A DNA stretch of 38,727 nt, taken from contig JAKSSA010000020.1 of assembly GCA_024403335.1 (NCBI GenBank), forward strand, positions 1 through 38,727, in the 5' to 3' direction. Both the position numbers and the translations under genes were made by a program. The notes beneath the pieces are model-generated. The model was given only the letters and a program-made list of their open reading frames with translations, was not told where the DNA came from and ran no database searches. This stretch comes from Lachnospiraceae bacterium (GTDB taxonomy: Bacteria; Bacillota; Clostridia; Lachnospirales; Lachnospiraceae). Of the stretch, positions 7,923 through 15,648 are shown piece by piece. The first letter of the stretch is position 1, and every line of letters starts with the position of its first letter.

Positions 7923-8934
7923 TCAAATTTCCATCTTCACAAGCTTTTTCTTCTAAAGCCTTAGCTTTATTTGCCTCATACTGTTTTCTGAGGATTTCAG
8001 CTGTTTTTGCCTTTCTGCGCTTTATATACTTAATTATAATAATAACACATCCACAGATTACTGCAACCCATATTAAAATAGAAATAATATTTCCAAGGAA
8101 CCATACAATAAAGTCCTCAATATTGTCCTTAATATACTGAATGTCTGCTTCAAATTCATTTGCAATTCTGCTTCCAAGTGTGTCAGGTTCAACTGTAATT
8201 ACTAAAACTTCATCGATATTAATAGAAATAGTACTATAGTAAACCAAAGAATCATAATTTCTTATTATTGAATCATAATAAGCAAGATTTTGTCTTATAT
8301 CTGCAAGCTTATCCTCAATCCTGATAATGTATTCAATATTGTCAGCACTCTTTAAAATTTCAAGAAGTCTTTCCTGTTCAATTTCCAAAGCAGAAACATG
8401 GCTTAAAGCATCAATATATGATTCAGTAATATCCTGCTGATTTGAAGATTTGTGCTGAACTGTTGCTAAAGATGAATTACTCATGTTTTCAATAAAGGTT
8501 TCAAAATACTGCTGGGGAATTCGTGCCACCATTGACATATGACGATATGAGTAACCGCTATTATTCATGCTTGACTGTTCAAGATAACCACCCACTTTTG
8601 CAACTTCTTCATTGACATAATCAACAAATTGGTCAAAGCTTTTGGTCTGCAAAGACATTGAGCCATTCTTTATCAGTTTTCTTTCAATTGGGCCATCAAT
8701 GTTTCCGCTGTTAGCCGCATCATTTTCTATAGTTTTGCCATATTCTCCTCTGCTTGAAGAGTTCTTGCTGATAAAATCACTGCTTGTGCTTGCATAAAAT
8801 CCTTCAGCTTTCATATTAGCCACTGGAGCTGACATATCTGAAGCGTAGCCATTACTTCCGCCACATGCTGTAAATGAGACTGCAAGCATCATTACTAAAG
8901 CCATAATAATACTGTTTTTTAAATACTTTTTCAT
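7915..8934 (-). CDS. DUF4349 membrane lipoprotein
   Basis: Predicted surface lipoprotein of unknown function with a DUF4349 domain. The N-terminus has a lipoprotein signal with lipobox SFTACGG. The DUF4349 region begins at IERKLIKNGSMSLQTKSFDQFVDYV and contains the helix pair SALEIEQERLLEILKSADNIEYIIRIEDKLADI. A C-terminal transmembrane helix (WFLGNIISILIWVAVICGCV) is followed by a basic, then charged coiled-coil tail. The protein is thus held at both ends, by lipid and by a helix. AAGGAGGA lies before the ATG. It sits first in a transcript with recJ; a functional link to recJ is unlikely. Confidence 0.9.
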   Translation of the reverse strand: MKKYLKNSIIMALVMMLAVSFTACGGSNGYASDMSAPVANMKAEGFYASTSSDFISKNSSSRGEYGKTIENDAANSGNIDGPIERKLIKNGSMSLQTKSFDQFVDYVNEEVAKVGGYLEQSSMNNSGYSYRHMSMVARIPQQYFETFIENMSNSSLATVQHKSSNQQDITESYIDALSHVSALEIEQERLLEILKSADNIEYIIRIEDKLADIRQNLAYYDSIIRNYDSLVYYSTISINIDEVLVITVEPDTLGSRIANEFEADIQYIKDNIEDFIVWFLGNIISILIWVAVICGCVIIIIKYIKRRKAKTAEILRKQYEANKAKALEEKACEDGNLNE

Positions 8935-8947
8935 ATCTCCTCCTTAT

Positions 8948-8961
8948 ATGGTTTAAACCAT
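8948..8961 (-). promoter_or_regulatory. Perfect 14-bp palindrome upstream of the DUF4349 gene
   Basis: ATGGTTTAAACCAT is an exact palindrome ending about 5 nt before the AAGGAGGA ribosome binding site. It could be a repressor operator, or an RNA hairpin next to the ribosome binding site. No regulator is identified. Confidence 0.45.
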
Positions 8962-9020
8962 TTCTATCTGTTCAATAGACGATAAACTTGTTAAATAAGT
9001 TCATAAATAGTTCATAAAAA

Positions 9021-9106
9021 AGTTAATAATTACAAAAAAAATAAATAATAGTAATCACAAAAAGTAAATAATAGCAATCACAGAAACTACAAGTTATAGA
9101 AATCAC
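9021..9106 (-). repeat. Degenerate 23-bp tandem repeat between the uraA terminator and the DUF4349 gene
   Basis: Three to four imperfect copies of a unit of about 23 bp, minus-strand core TTTGTGATTACTATTATTTA; two central copies are nearly identical and outer ones are decayed. It lies just past the uraA terminator, outside any gene. Confidence 0.6.
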
Positions 9107-9135
9107 AAAAGGGCTCCCCTTACGGAAGCCCCCTT
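9107..9135 (-). terminator. Rho-independent terminator of pyrR-uraA
   Basis: Minus-strand 12-bp stem (AAGGGGGCTTCC with GGGAGCCCTTTT, including G-U pairs) around the loop GTAAG, ending in TTTT. It starts 25 nt after the uraA stop. Confidence 0.88.
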
Positions 9136-9159
9136 AAAAATAATTATATGAATCTGTTT

Positions 9160-10488
9160 TTATTTCTCTGATTCTTTTTTCTTAAGATTTACCAAAGTAT
9201 TAACAATAATACCAAGAATAAGTGCACATGCAACAGAAGTAATTGTAACCTTACCGAAAGATACAACCAATCCACCAACACCTGCAATTAAGATTACAGA
9301 TACAGTGAAAAGATTTCTGCTGTCTTCAAGGTCAACCTTCTGAATCATCTTCAAACCGCTTACTGCGATGAAACCATATAATGCGATACATACACCACCC
9401 ATTACACATGAAGGAATGGTTGCAAGGAAAGTTACGAAAGGTGCAACGAATGCTGAAAGAATTGCAAGACAAGCTGTTGTGCAAATTGTCTTAACTGATG
9501 CATTTCCTGAAATAGCTACACAACCAACACATTCACCATAAGTTGTGTTAGGGCATCCACCGAAAAGTGCACCTGCAATTGAACCAACACCATCACCAAG
9601 TAATGTCTTATCAAGACCGGGATCAGCAAGGAGGTCCTTCTCAATAATTGAAGAAAGGTTCTTGTGGTCTGCGATATGCTCTGCAAATACAACGAATGCA
9701 ACAGGAACATATGCAACCAAAACTGTACCAATATAAGCAGCTGAAAGTTCTGAGAAACCGCCTAAAGCCTTAACAAAAGTAAATTCAGGAACCCACTTCA
9801 TATCTGCAAACAATGAGAAGTTTACAATCTTTAAAGCTTCAACATCTGCAATAAGTCCGATAACTGTGAAAATAGTTGCAAGAACATAACCTGCTACAAT
9901 ACCAATGATGAAAGGAATCATCTTAACCATGTTCTTGCCATATACTGATGCGAGAATTGTAACAATTAAAGTTACAAGGCCGCAGAGTAAGCATACATAA
10001 ACATTTCCGTTTGCATTAGCACCATTAGCCTTTGTAAGATCGCCAACAGCGTTTCCTGCGAGTGAAAGACCAATGATAGCTACTGTAGGTCCGATGACAA
10101 CTGCGGGCATAAGCTTGTTAATCCAGTCAACACCGGCCTTCTTAACAACAAATGAAAGTATAACATATACCAAACCTGCTGATACAGCACCGATTACCAA
10201 ACCAAGATAACCTGTTGCAGCTGTAGCCGCTCCTCCAAAAGCTGCAAACATTGAGTTGATGAATGCGAATGATGAACCAAGGAATACAGGGCTTTTAAAC
10301 TTTGTAAAAAGTAAGTAAACCAAAGTACCAACACCTGCACCAAATAATGCAGCTGACTGTGACATTCCGTTACCAACAATTGCAGGAACAGCAATGGTTG
10401 CTGCAAGGATTGCAAGTAACTGCTGTAATGCGAAGACAATAGTCTTTCCATTACTTGGCTTGTCATTAACACCGTAGATAAGTTTCAT
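9160..10488 (-). CDS. uraA: Uracil permease (nucleobase:cation symporter-2 family)
   Basis: Integral membrane uracil transporter, 442 residues, very hydrophobic throughout with about 12-14 predicted transmembrane segments and a Lys-rich C-terminus. It begins with the KTIVFALQQLLAILAATIAVP segment typical of UraA/PyrP and carries the family core motifs VVFAEHIADHKNL and DGVGSIAGALFGGCPNTTYGE. The GGAGG ribosome binding site is about 8 nt before the ATG. It lies 50 nt downstream of pyrR and shares its leader, so it should be turned on when UMP/UTP is low. UraA rather than a xanthine transporter is favoured by the PyrR context. Confidence 0.95.
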   Translation of the reverse strand: MKLIYGVNDKPSNGKTIVFALQQLLAILAATIAVPAIVGNGMSQSAALFGAGVGTLVYLLFTKFKSPVFLGSSFAFINSMFAAFGGAATAATGYLGLVIGAVSAGLVYVILSFVVKKAGVDWINKLMPAVVIGPTVAIIGLSLAGNAVGDLTKANGANANGNVYVCLLCGLVTLIVTILASVYGKNMVKMIPFIIGIVAGYVLATIFTVIGLIADVEALKIVNFSLFADMKWVPEFTFVKALGGFSELSAAYIGTVLVAYVPVAFVVFAEHIADHKNLSSIIEKDLLADPGLDKTLLGDGVGSIAGALFGGCPNTTYGECVGCVAISGNASVKTICTTACLAILSAFVAPFVTFLATIPSCVMGGVCIALYGFIAVSGLKMIQKVDLEDSRNLFTVSVILIAGVGGLVVSFGKVTITSVACALILGIIVNTLVNLKKKESEK

Positions 10489-10538
10489 AGATCTTTCCTC
10501 CGTATAATGTGTTTTATATAAATATTCCTTTCGGAAAT

Positions 10539-11084
10539 TTATTCCTTATCACTTAGCAAAACACAAAGGTCTCCATCAAATTGTGGAACATGCACTGATA
10601 CTATCTCGGTTTTCTTTGTCGGTATATTTTTACCTACAAAGTTTGCTGATATTGGAAGTTCTCTGTGTCCTCTGTCAACCAATACTGCAAGTGAGACACT
10701 TGCCGGTCTTCCGTTTGAAAAGATGGCTTCCATTGCAGCTCTGGCTGTTCTTCCTGTATAAACAACATCATCAACAAGAACAACATCCTTACCGTTTATA
10801 TCAAATCCTATCCTCGATTCCCTGACCAAAGGGTTTTGCAAATCATCTTCTGTGGTAAGATCATCCCGATAAAGAGAAATATCTATTTCTCCCACATCTA
10901 TGCTCTTACCCTCAACCTTCAAAAGATTTTCATTTATAATCTTTGCAAGAGGTGTTCCGCGTCTTTTTATTCCAACTAAACAAAGATTATCTATGCCCTT
11001 GTAATGCTCAATAATCTCATGAGTAATGCGCATCATCGAACGTTTAATCGATGCTTCGTCAAGAATAACAGACTTTTGAACCAT
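10539..11084 (-). CDS. pyrR: PyrR bifunctional regulator / uracil phosphoribosyltransferase
   Basis: RNA-binding attenuation protein of pyrimidine genes, which also converts uracil and PRPP to UMP. The 181-residue length fits. The PRPP-binding motif VVLVDDVVYTGRTARAAM is intact; CLVGIKRRGTPLA and GEIDISLYRDDL are typical PyrR segments. The ribosome binding site AGGAGG is 4 nt upstream of the ATG. The gene is preceded by a leader that contains its own predicted binding hairpin, antiterminator and terminator, which indicates autoregulation, and is followed by uraA. Confidence 0.98.
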   Translation of the reverse strand: MVQKSVILDEASIKRSMMRITHEIIEHYKGIDNLCLVGIKRRGTPLAKIINENLLKVEGKSIDVGEIDISLYRDDLTTEDDLQNPLVRESRIGFDINGKDVVLVDDVVYTGRTARAAMEAIFSNGRPASVSLAVLVDRGHRELPISANFVGKNIPTKKTEIVSVHVPQFDGDLCVLLSDKE

Positions 11085-11187
11085 TCTCCTCCTTTTTCCG
11101 ATACCTTCAAACCAATTTCACTTTGAATATACAGCTATTTGCAATCGAGTAATCCATCTCCTTCTCAATAGACTGTTTGCTCAAAAA

Positions 11188-11212
11188 AAAGTCCTGCGCG
11201 CAGCAAGACTTT
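11188..11212 (-). terminator. Attenuator terminator in the pyr leader
   Basis: Minus-strand 10-bp stem AAAGTCTTGC/GCAGGACTTT (one G-U pair) with loop TGCGC, running into a further TTTTT at 11183-11187. It lies about 100 nt before pyrR and is expected to stop transcription when PyrR-UMP is bound upstream. Confidence 0.93.
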
Positions 11213-11252
11213 ACAAAAAAGCATAATAATAATCGTGAGTAAAATCTTACCG
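11201..11252 (-). promoter_or_regulatory. Antiterminator helix in the pyr leader
   Basis: The minus-strand segment CGGTAAGATTTTAC (11239-11252) can pair along all 14 positions (with G-U pairs) with GTAAAGTCTTGCTG (11201-11214). The latter includes the 5' arm of the terminator, so the two structures exclude each other. Confidence 0.85.
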
Positions 11253-11277
11253 GCATCTCTGTACCGCTTAAAAATTT
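11241..11277 (-). promoter_or_regulatory. PyrR binding loop (anti-antiterminator)
   Basis: The minus-strand upper stem CGGTA/TGCCG closes the hexaloop CAGAGA, which fits the PyrR loop pattern CNGNGA. Below it an internal bulge (AAG opposite GU) and an A/U-rich lower stem reproduce the known two-stem shape. The 3' side overlaps the 5' arm of the antiterminator, as required for PyrR control. A second hairpin upstream (11281-11297, stem ACACC/GGTGT, loop ACGAGAG) is also visible; its role is unclear. Confidence 0.82.
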
Positions 11278-11312
11278 CATACACCCTCTCGTGGTGTTTT
11301 TCATCCTGAAAG

Positions 11313-11341
11313 ATAATACCACTATATATTGATTTGCACAA
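11313..11341 (-). promoter_or_regulatory. Promoter for the pyrR-uraA leader
   Basis: Minus-strand TTGTGC (-35) and TATTAT (-10) with a 17-bp spacer, placing the transcript start shortly before the leader hairpins. Confidence 0.6.
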
Positions 11342-11448
11342 GTACTTTTATATTAAATGTTCTTATGATTATATTATTAAATCAATCGTGATTATATTAA
11401 TGATTAACCTAAGTCATGAATTTATTATTCCTGTCCTTTTACCAAACA

Positions 11449-12765
11449 TTACTCCTTATCCAAAAGCTTTGAAATAATAGCTTCACATATTCCATAAGCT
11501 GCATTCTTAAGACATTCCTCATCAGAAAGTATAGCCCTGTCTACGCTATTTGACAAATATCCGACTCTCAAAAGTACATAGGGATGTTCAAGTGACTCAA
11601 ATAAAGCATTCCCTGTTTTCTGATTGAGCCCTGAATTACGAAGCGGTGTCTTTTCAGAAATACCGTCAAGACAACCCGCTGCCATTGAAATTGAACTTCT
11701 TAAGCTTCCAAGGCCCTGCAGATAATTACAATATGCCTTAGCACCCGAAATCGCAGAATCATAGTCATCCCAATTCACACCAATACTTAAAGCAAGACTT
11801 GGTTTTAAGGCTTCTATAAAAGCAACTCTTTCCGCATCTTCAACAAAAATATCACTTTTTCGGGTAAAGAATGCTTTTATGTCTTCTCTTTCCTTAAAAT
11901 ATTCTTCCATGTACCCGGCAATTTTCAGATTTATATCCTTTTCATACATAAACCCATTTCCATTTGCACATGCAATTCCAGGGTCTGTTCCACCACAGAG
12001 AGCATCAATAACTATAACCTCATCATATTTTTCAGAAGGCAGCCAGAGTTCAATTATAAAATACTCATTAGTTTCAATAAATCTTGTTTCATAATAAAAA
12101 TCAAATGACATCGATATAATGGTTTCCGTAAACAATTCACGATAATAAGTATCTATCTGAAGGTCCTGCAAAAACTCATCCCTTGCTTCACTCTCACCAT
12201 TCTTACCAACAGTAATCTCTAAAGGTCCCCAGTAAACTTTTTCACCATCTGCTCTTGTAACCTTCTCGAATGTAAAAAAATCATTCTTTTCTCTGTCACT
12301 GACTTTTTCATAACGCAAATTAAGTGTATAGTTTTTGTGTAAATCATCGCCACTTTTTTCAAGAATATAGTCAACCCCATGTTCCTTGTTAATGGCAACG
12401 TAGCGTTTCCCAAGTCCTTCAATCTTGTCATGATTTACCGTATTGAAAATATAATCATCTACGGTCATCACTGTCATCAGATTCTTATTTCCGCCCTGAT
12501 AATCATAGGAATACATCTGATTATCTTCAGAAGTCATAGCCTTAGGTTTACTCTTGCCATCTAACCCTAAAACACTTTCATTTTCCTTTGTCAGCTCATT
12601 TTCAGTTTCATCAGAATATGTATAAGCTTCATTTTTCTTTGACAAATCAACCCCTGCAAAACTCAAAATCGCGGTAAAAAATGCAACACAAACTAAAGCT
12701 GCACAACTATATTTAACAGCTTTCTTCATTTCCTGCATTTTTTTGTTACGAATATCAAGTTTCAT
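11449..12765 (-). CDS. Membrane-anchored amidase_3-like protein lacking catalytic residues (pseudo-amidase)
   Basis: The C-terminal half has the fold signatures of N-acetylmuramoyl-L-alanine amidase (Amidase_3, zinc peptidoglycan hydrolase), but the active site is lost. The usual DPGHGG is DALCGG (first zinc His is Cys257), the second zinc His in SIHAN is Gly329 (SIGVN), and the catalytic Glu in VELGFLSN is Arg400 (LLRVGYLSN). Only the middle zinc ligand Glu275 (YEKDINL) remains. One N-terminal membrane helix (about 18-38) is followed by an extracytoplasmic linker and an unassigned domain (about 95-245). It probably binds rather than cuts peptidoglycan. I chose ATG at 12765 (438 aa); an in-frame TTG at 12786 has no better ribosome binding site. 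It follows the hybrid kinase by about 40 nt, so it is probably the last gene of that operon. Confidence 0.82.
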   Translation of the reverse strand: MKLDIRNKKMQEMKKAVKYSCAALVCVAFFTAILSFAGVDLSKKNEAYTYSDETENELTKENESVLGLDGKSKPKAMTSEDNQMYSYDYQGGNKNLMTVMTVDDYIFNTVNHDKIEGLGKRYVAINKEHGVDYILEKSGDDLHKNYTLNLRYEKVSDREKNDFFTFEKVTRADGEKVYWGPLEITVGKNGESEARDEFLQDLQIDTYYRELFTETIISMSFDFYYETRFIETNEYFIIELWLPSEKYDEVIVIDALCGGTDPGIACANGNGFMYEKDINLKIAGYMEEYFKEREDIKAFFTRKSDIFVEDAERVAFIEALKPSLALSIGVNWDDYDSAISGAKAYCNYLQGLGSLRSSISMAAGCLDGISEKTPLRNSGLNQKTGNALFESLEHPYVLLRVGYLSNSVDRAILSDEECLKNAAYGICEAIISKLLDKE

Positions 12766-12807
12766 ATTCTCTATTATCGCGTTCAATAATCAGAAAAGCA
12801 AGCACTT

Positions 12808-15648
12808 TTAAAACTCTCTTCTGTTTTTAATCAGATAATATAATGTTTCAATCACCTTCGGCATGGCAATTGGTTTAAAAATACACTCATTCATTCCTGC
12901 TGCTAAGGCTTTTTCTTCAAAATCACCATCACCGCTTAAAGCTATGATAGGAATTGTTCTTACATCCTTTCTTGTCAGCATTCTGATTCGTTTTGCAGCC
13001 TCATCACCATCAAGTTCAGGCATTCGAATGTCCATAATAATTGCATCGAAATATCCGTCATCGGACCCTATCACCTTTCTTAAAGCCTCAAGTCCGTTCC
13101 TTGCACATTCGCATTGCATAGATTTTTCAAGAACAAAACGCTCAAGAATTTTAAGATTAATTTCATGATCATCGACAATTAATACACGCTTTCCTTTTAA
13201 AATCTCATAATCTTTTTCCGTCAGCTCGTCATAACTTACCCTCTCAGGCACTTTTTCAACAACATCAAATTCAATTTCCACAGAAAACTGTGTACCTTTA
13301 AATAATTCACTCTTAACACTTATAGTTCCATTCATTTTCTCTACAAGTGATTTTACTATAGATAAGCCAAGGCCGATTCCTCCAACCTTATTGGCATTTA
13401 TCTCTTCGCGTTCAAAAGCTCCAAACATTCTTTTCTGGAATTCTTCTGACATTCCGGTACCATTATCCGATACTGTTCCCCTGTACTTTACTCTCTTTCC
13501 GTCATAGAACAAGGTCTCAATTTTCAAGGACACGAAGCCACCGCAGTCAGTATATTTAATGGCATTTGAAATAAGATTTACAAAAATCTGATTAAGTCTT
13601 ACTGCATCTGCAATAATCATTATTGGTGAATTTTCCCTGTCATAATCTATGGAAAATGACAAATCCTTCTTTTTGCATTCATTCTCAAAAAGCAGATAAA
13701 GATTAGTGACAAAATCATGAATACTATAAGGAGCAGGTTTTAAAAAGATTCTTCCGGTTTCAATCCTCTGAATATCCAAAACATCATTTACAAGCTGATC
13801 AAGATAGTCACATGCGCCTTTCATTATTTCAAGATCTTCGTTGCATTTATTAAAATCACCGCGTTCAATATCTATACTTATTATCTCCCTGAGATTAACA
13901 ACAACATTCAAAGGTGTCCTGATATCATGAGAAACACTCGATATGAAGTTACTCTTTGCGGCATTTGCAGTCTTTGCCTCGTCTAATGCCTCCTGAAGCT
14001 TCTTTCTCTGTTCTATTTCAGATGCATACTGTGAAGAACTGTCATGCTGGGCAAATACTACTCGTTTGTTTTCTTCATCAATCAGCTTAAAACCCCATTC
14101 AGTTCGTACTTTATCATCTTCACTGTTTATTGCTACAGCGAAAGCACCTCCGTTCTCAACAACGGATTTATAAATGTTGTCAGGATTAAGTGATCTTCTC
14201 GCAATTTCAATGGCCGCAGTTTCTTCTTTCTGCTTTACTGATTTATCATTATCTTTACTCACCCATGGCCTGACAAGATATTCAAACATTTCATCAAATC
14301 CAAAAATATCAGGAATTTCCGATAATGATTTATTCGTATCATTCAAAGGCTTGTAAAAATACACCTTTTGTAAGGTATAATCAAGCACACCAAGAAAAGA
14401 AAAGTTGCTTTCATATACTTCATTAATTGCATCATTAAACAAAGTCTTGCTATGTACATCCATCAAATAGCAAAATGCTTCGACTTCTCTGGTTCTGGGA
14501 TTCTTACTCAGCCTTATAAATAAATCAACAAATCGTCTCCCATTAGGGAATTGGCGCTCATAAGAAATTCTGATTCGTTTCTGTCCCTCTTCATAGCTCT
14601 TCCTAAGTTTATCTATCTTTATTAAAGAAGCCATCCTTTCTCTGTCAGCAGCATTGGTAACTTCACTTAAGATATATTCATAATGTGAGCTGTAATTCCC
14701 GTCCTGTGTAATGGCTTTCTTGTTTTCTGAAACTTCAAAGCCTGTATCTGCCGCCGTATACAAAAAGAAGCAGCGTTCATCCTGAAGGCTGTATCTTCCT
14801 TTAAGTATTACCGAATCGCCATAAAAAGTGTCTATATTCTGAATTTCTTTTTCATAATTTCTTTCAAGAATATATATTTCTGAAAGATCTGTGGAAATAC
14901 CTTTAGCTGCAACAACTTTATCGCCCTCAACTATAGTGGTATAGGTTATTCTAAGCCAAAGCTCTCTTCCTATTTCATTCTTAAAATGGATTACTCTTGC
15001 AGTAGTCTGCGCCCCGATAAAGTCAGCCAAATCCGTATGTAAATCCATGTACATTGCTCTTGAGTCATCAAGTATAACACCACTTTCAAGCACCTTCTGC
15101 CAGGACTGTAATGCATCAAGCTTTTCTGCATGTACATCCTCTGCCCATTTCTTTTCAAAGGTAAAACGCTCATTTACAATATCATAATACCAGATAGAAG
15201 AATGAGTATCCATTCTTACTGATTCTTCCTTGCTCTTTTCAGCTTTTAAAGCTTCTTGTGCATTACTAATTTCAGTCCTGTCTGTTACTGAAATATAAAA
15301 GCAGTGCTTTCCTTCCTCAAAAGTTGTTTCAGAGCACTGCAATCCTACGGGAAGATAATTCCCGTCTTTTTTCTTTAATTTTAATCTCAGATTGTTGGTC
15401 TTCTTTCCATAAGTTGCCTTATACAACAAGTTGTTAAAAGCCTTGGCATCCTTATCATGTGCGATGTCGGTCAAATGAACCGACATCAGCGCAAGTAATT
15501 CCTCCATTTCATATCCAAGCATTGTACAAAGCGACTTTGAAACATATTTAACCTTTAAAAGTTCTCCACTTTCAATTACCACCCGTATTGTTCCTACCGG
15601 CAGTAAATCAAGAACTTCATAAATATCATTAATTGTTTTCTTTTCCAT
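12808..15648 (-). CDS. PAS-containing hybrid sensor histidine kinase/response regulator
   Basis: Cytoplasmic-looking hybrid kinase of 946 residues with no obvious transmembrane helix. Order: PAS domain (about 10-125), two or three further PAS-like modules (about 150-540), a short coiled coil, HisKA with the phospho-acceptor SHDIRTPLN (His near 575), HATPase with an N-box (LISNAIKYTD), DNGTGMSEEF and the glycine-rich lid GGIGLGLSIVKSL, and a C-terminal receiver with MDIRMPELDG, LSGDGD and FKPIAMP. All kinase and receiver key residues look intact. Its ATG lies inside the end of the upstream EAL-protein gene (20-nt overlap, GGGTGA ribosome binding site), so the two are co-translated. There is no DNA-binding output, so it probably relays phosphate or controls the neighbouring EAL protein. 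Confidence 0.94.
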   Translation of the reverse strand: MEKKTINDIYEVLDLLPVGTIRVVIESGELLKVKYVSKSLCTMLGYEMEELLALMSVHLTDIAHDKDAKAFNNLLYKATYGKKTNNLRLKLKKKDGNYLPVGLQCSETTFEEGKHCFYISVTDRTEISNAQEALKAEKSKEESVRMDTHSSIWYYDIVNERFTFEKKWAEDVHAEKLDALQSWQKVLESGVILDDSRAMYMDLHTDLADFIGAQTTARVIHFKNEIGRELWLRITYTTIVEGDKVVAAKGISTDLSEIYILERNYEKEIQNIDTFYGDSVILKGRYSLQDERCFFLYTAADTGFEVSENKKAITQDGNYSSHYEYILSEVTNAADRERMASLIKIDKLRKSYEEGQKRIRISYERQFPNGRRFVDLFIRLSKNPRTREVEAFCYLMDVHSKTLFNDAINEVYESNFSFLGVLDYTLQKVYFYKPLNDTNKSLSEIPDIFGFDEMFEYLVRPWVSKDNDKSVKQKEETAAIEIARRSLNPDNIYKSVVENGGAFAVAINSEDDKVRTEWGFKLIDEENKRVVFAQHDSSSQYASEIEQRKKLQEALDEAKTANAAKSNFISSVSHDIRTPLNVVVNLREIISIDIERGDFNKCNEDLEIMKGACDYLDQLVNDVLDIQRIETGRIFLKPAPYSIHDFVTNLYLLFENECKKKDLSFSIDYDRENSPIMIIADAVRLNQIFVNLISNAIKYTDCGGFVSLKIETLFYDGKRVKYRGTVSDNGTGMSEEFQKRMFGAFEREEINANKVGGIGLGLSIVKSLVEKMNGTISVKSELFKGTQFSVEIEFDVVEKVPERVSYDELTEKDYEILKGKRVLIVDDHEINLKILERFVLEKSMQCECARNGLEALRKVIGSDDGYFDAIIMDIRMPELDGDEAAKRIRMLTRKDVRTIPIIALSGDGDFEEKALAAGMNECIFKPIAMPKVIETLYYLIKNRREF

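Larger units (their letters stand above)
11085..11448. other. 364-nt gap holding the pyr leader and promoter
   Basis: About 11085-11302 is the pyr leader RNA and 11313-11341 its promoter. The remaining part (11342-11448), just after the pseudo-amidase stop codon, is AT-rich. It holds the direct repeat TAATATAATCA twice and a weak 5-bp inverted repeat AATCA/TGATT, but no clear terminator or gene. Confidence 0.7.

Noticed and set aside
11107-11322. 71-codon minus-strand ORF upstream of pyrR
   Set aside because: It runs through the PyrR binding loop, antiterminator and terminator, has no ribosome binding site, and its composition is unlike a protein. It is leader RNA.
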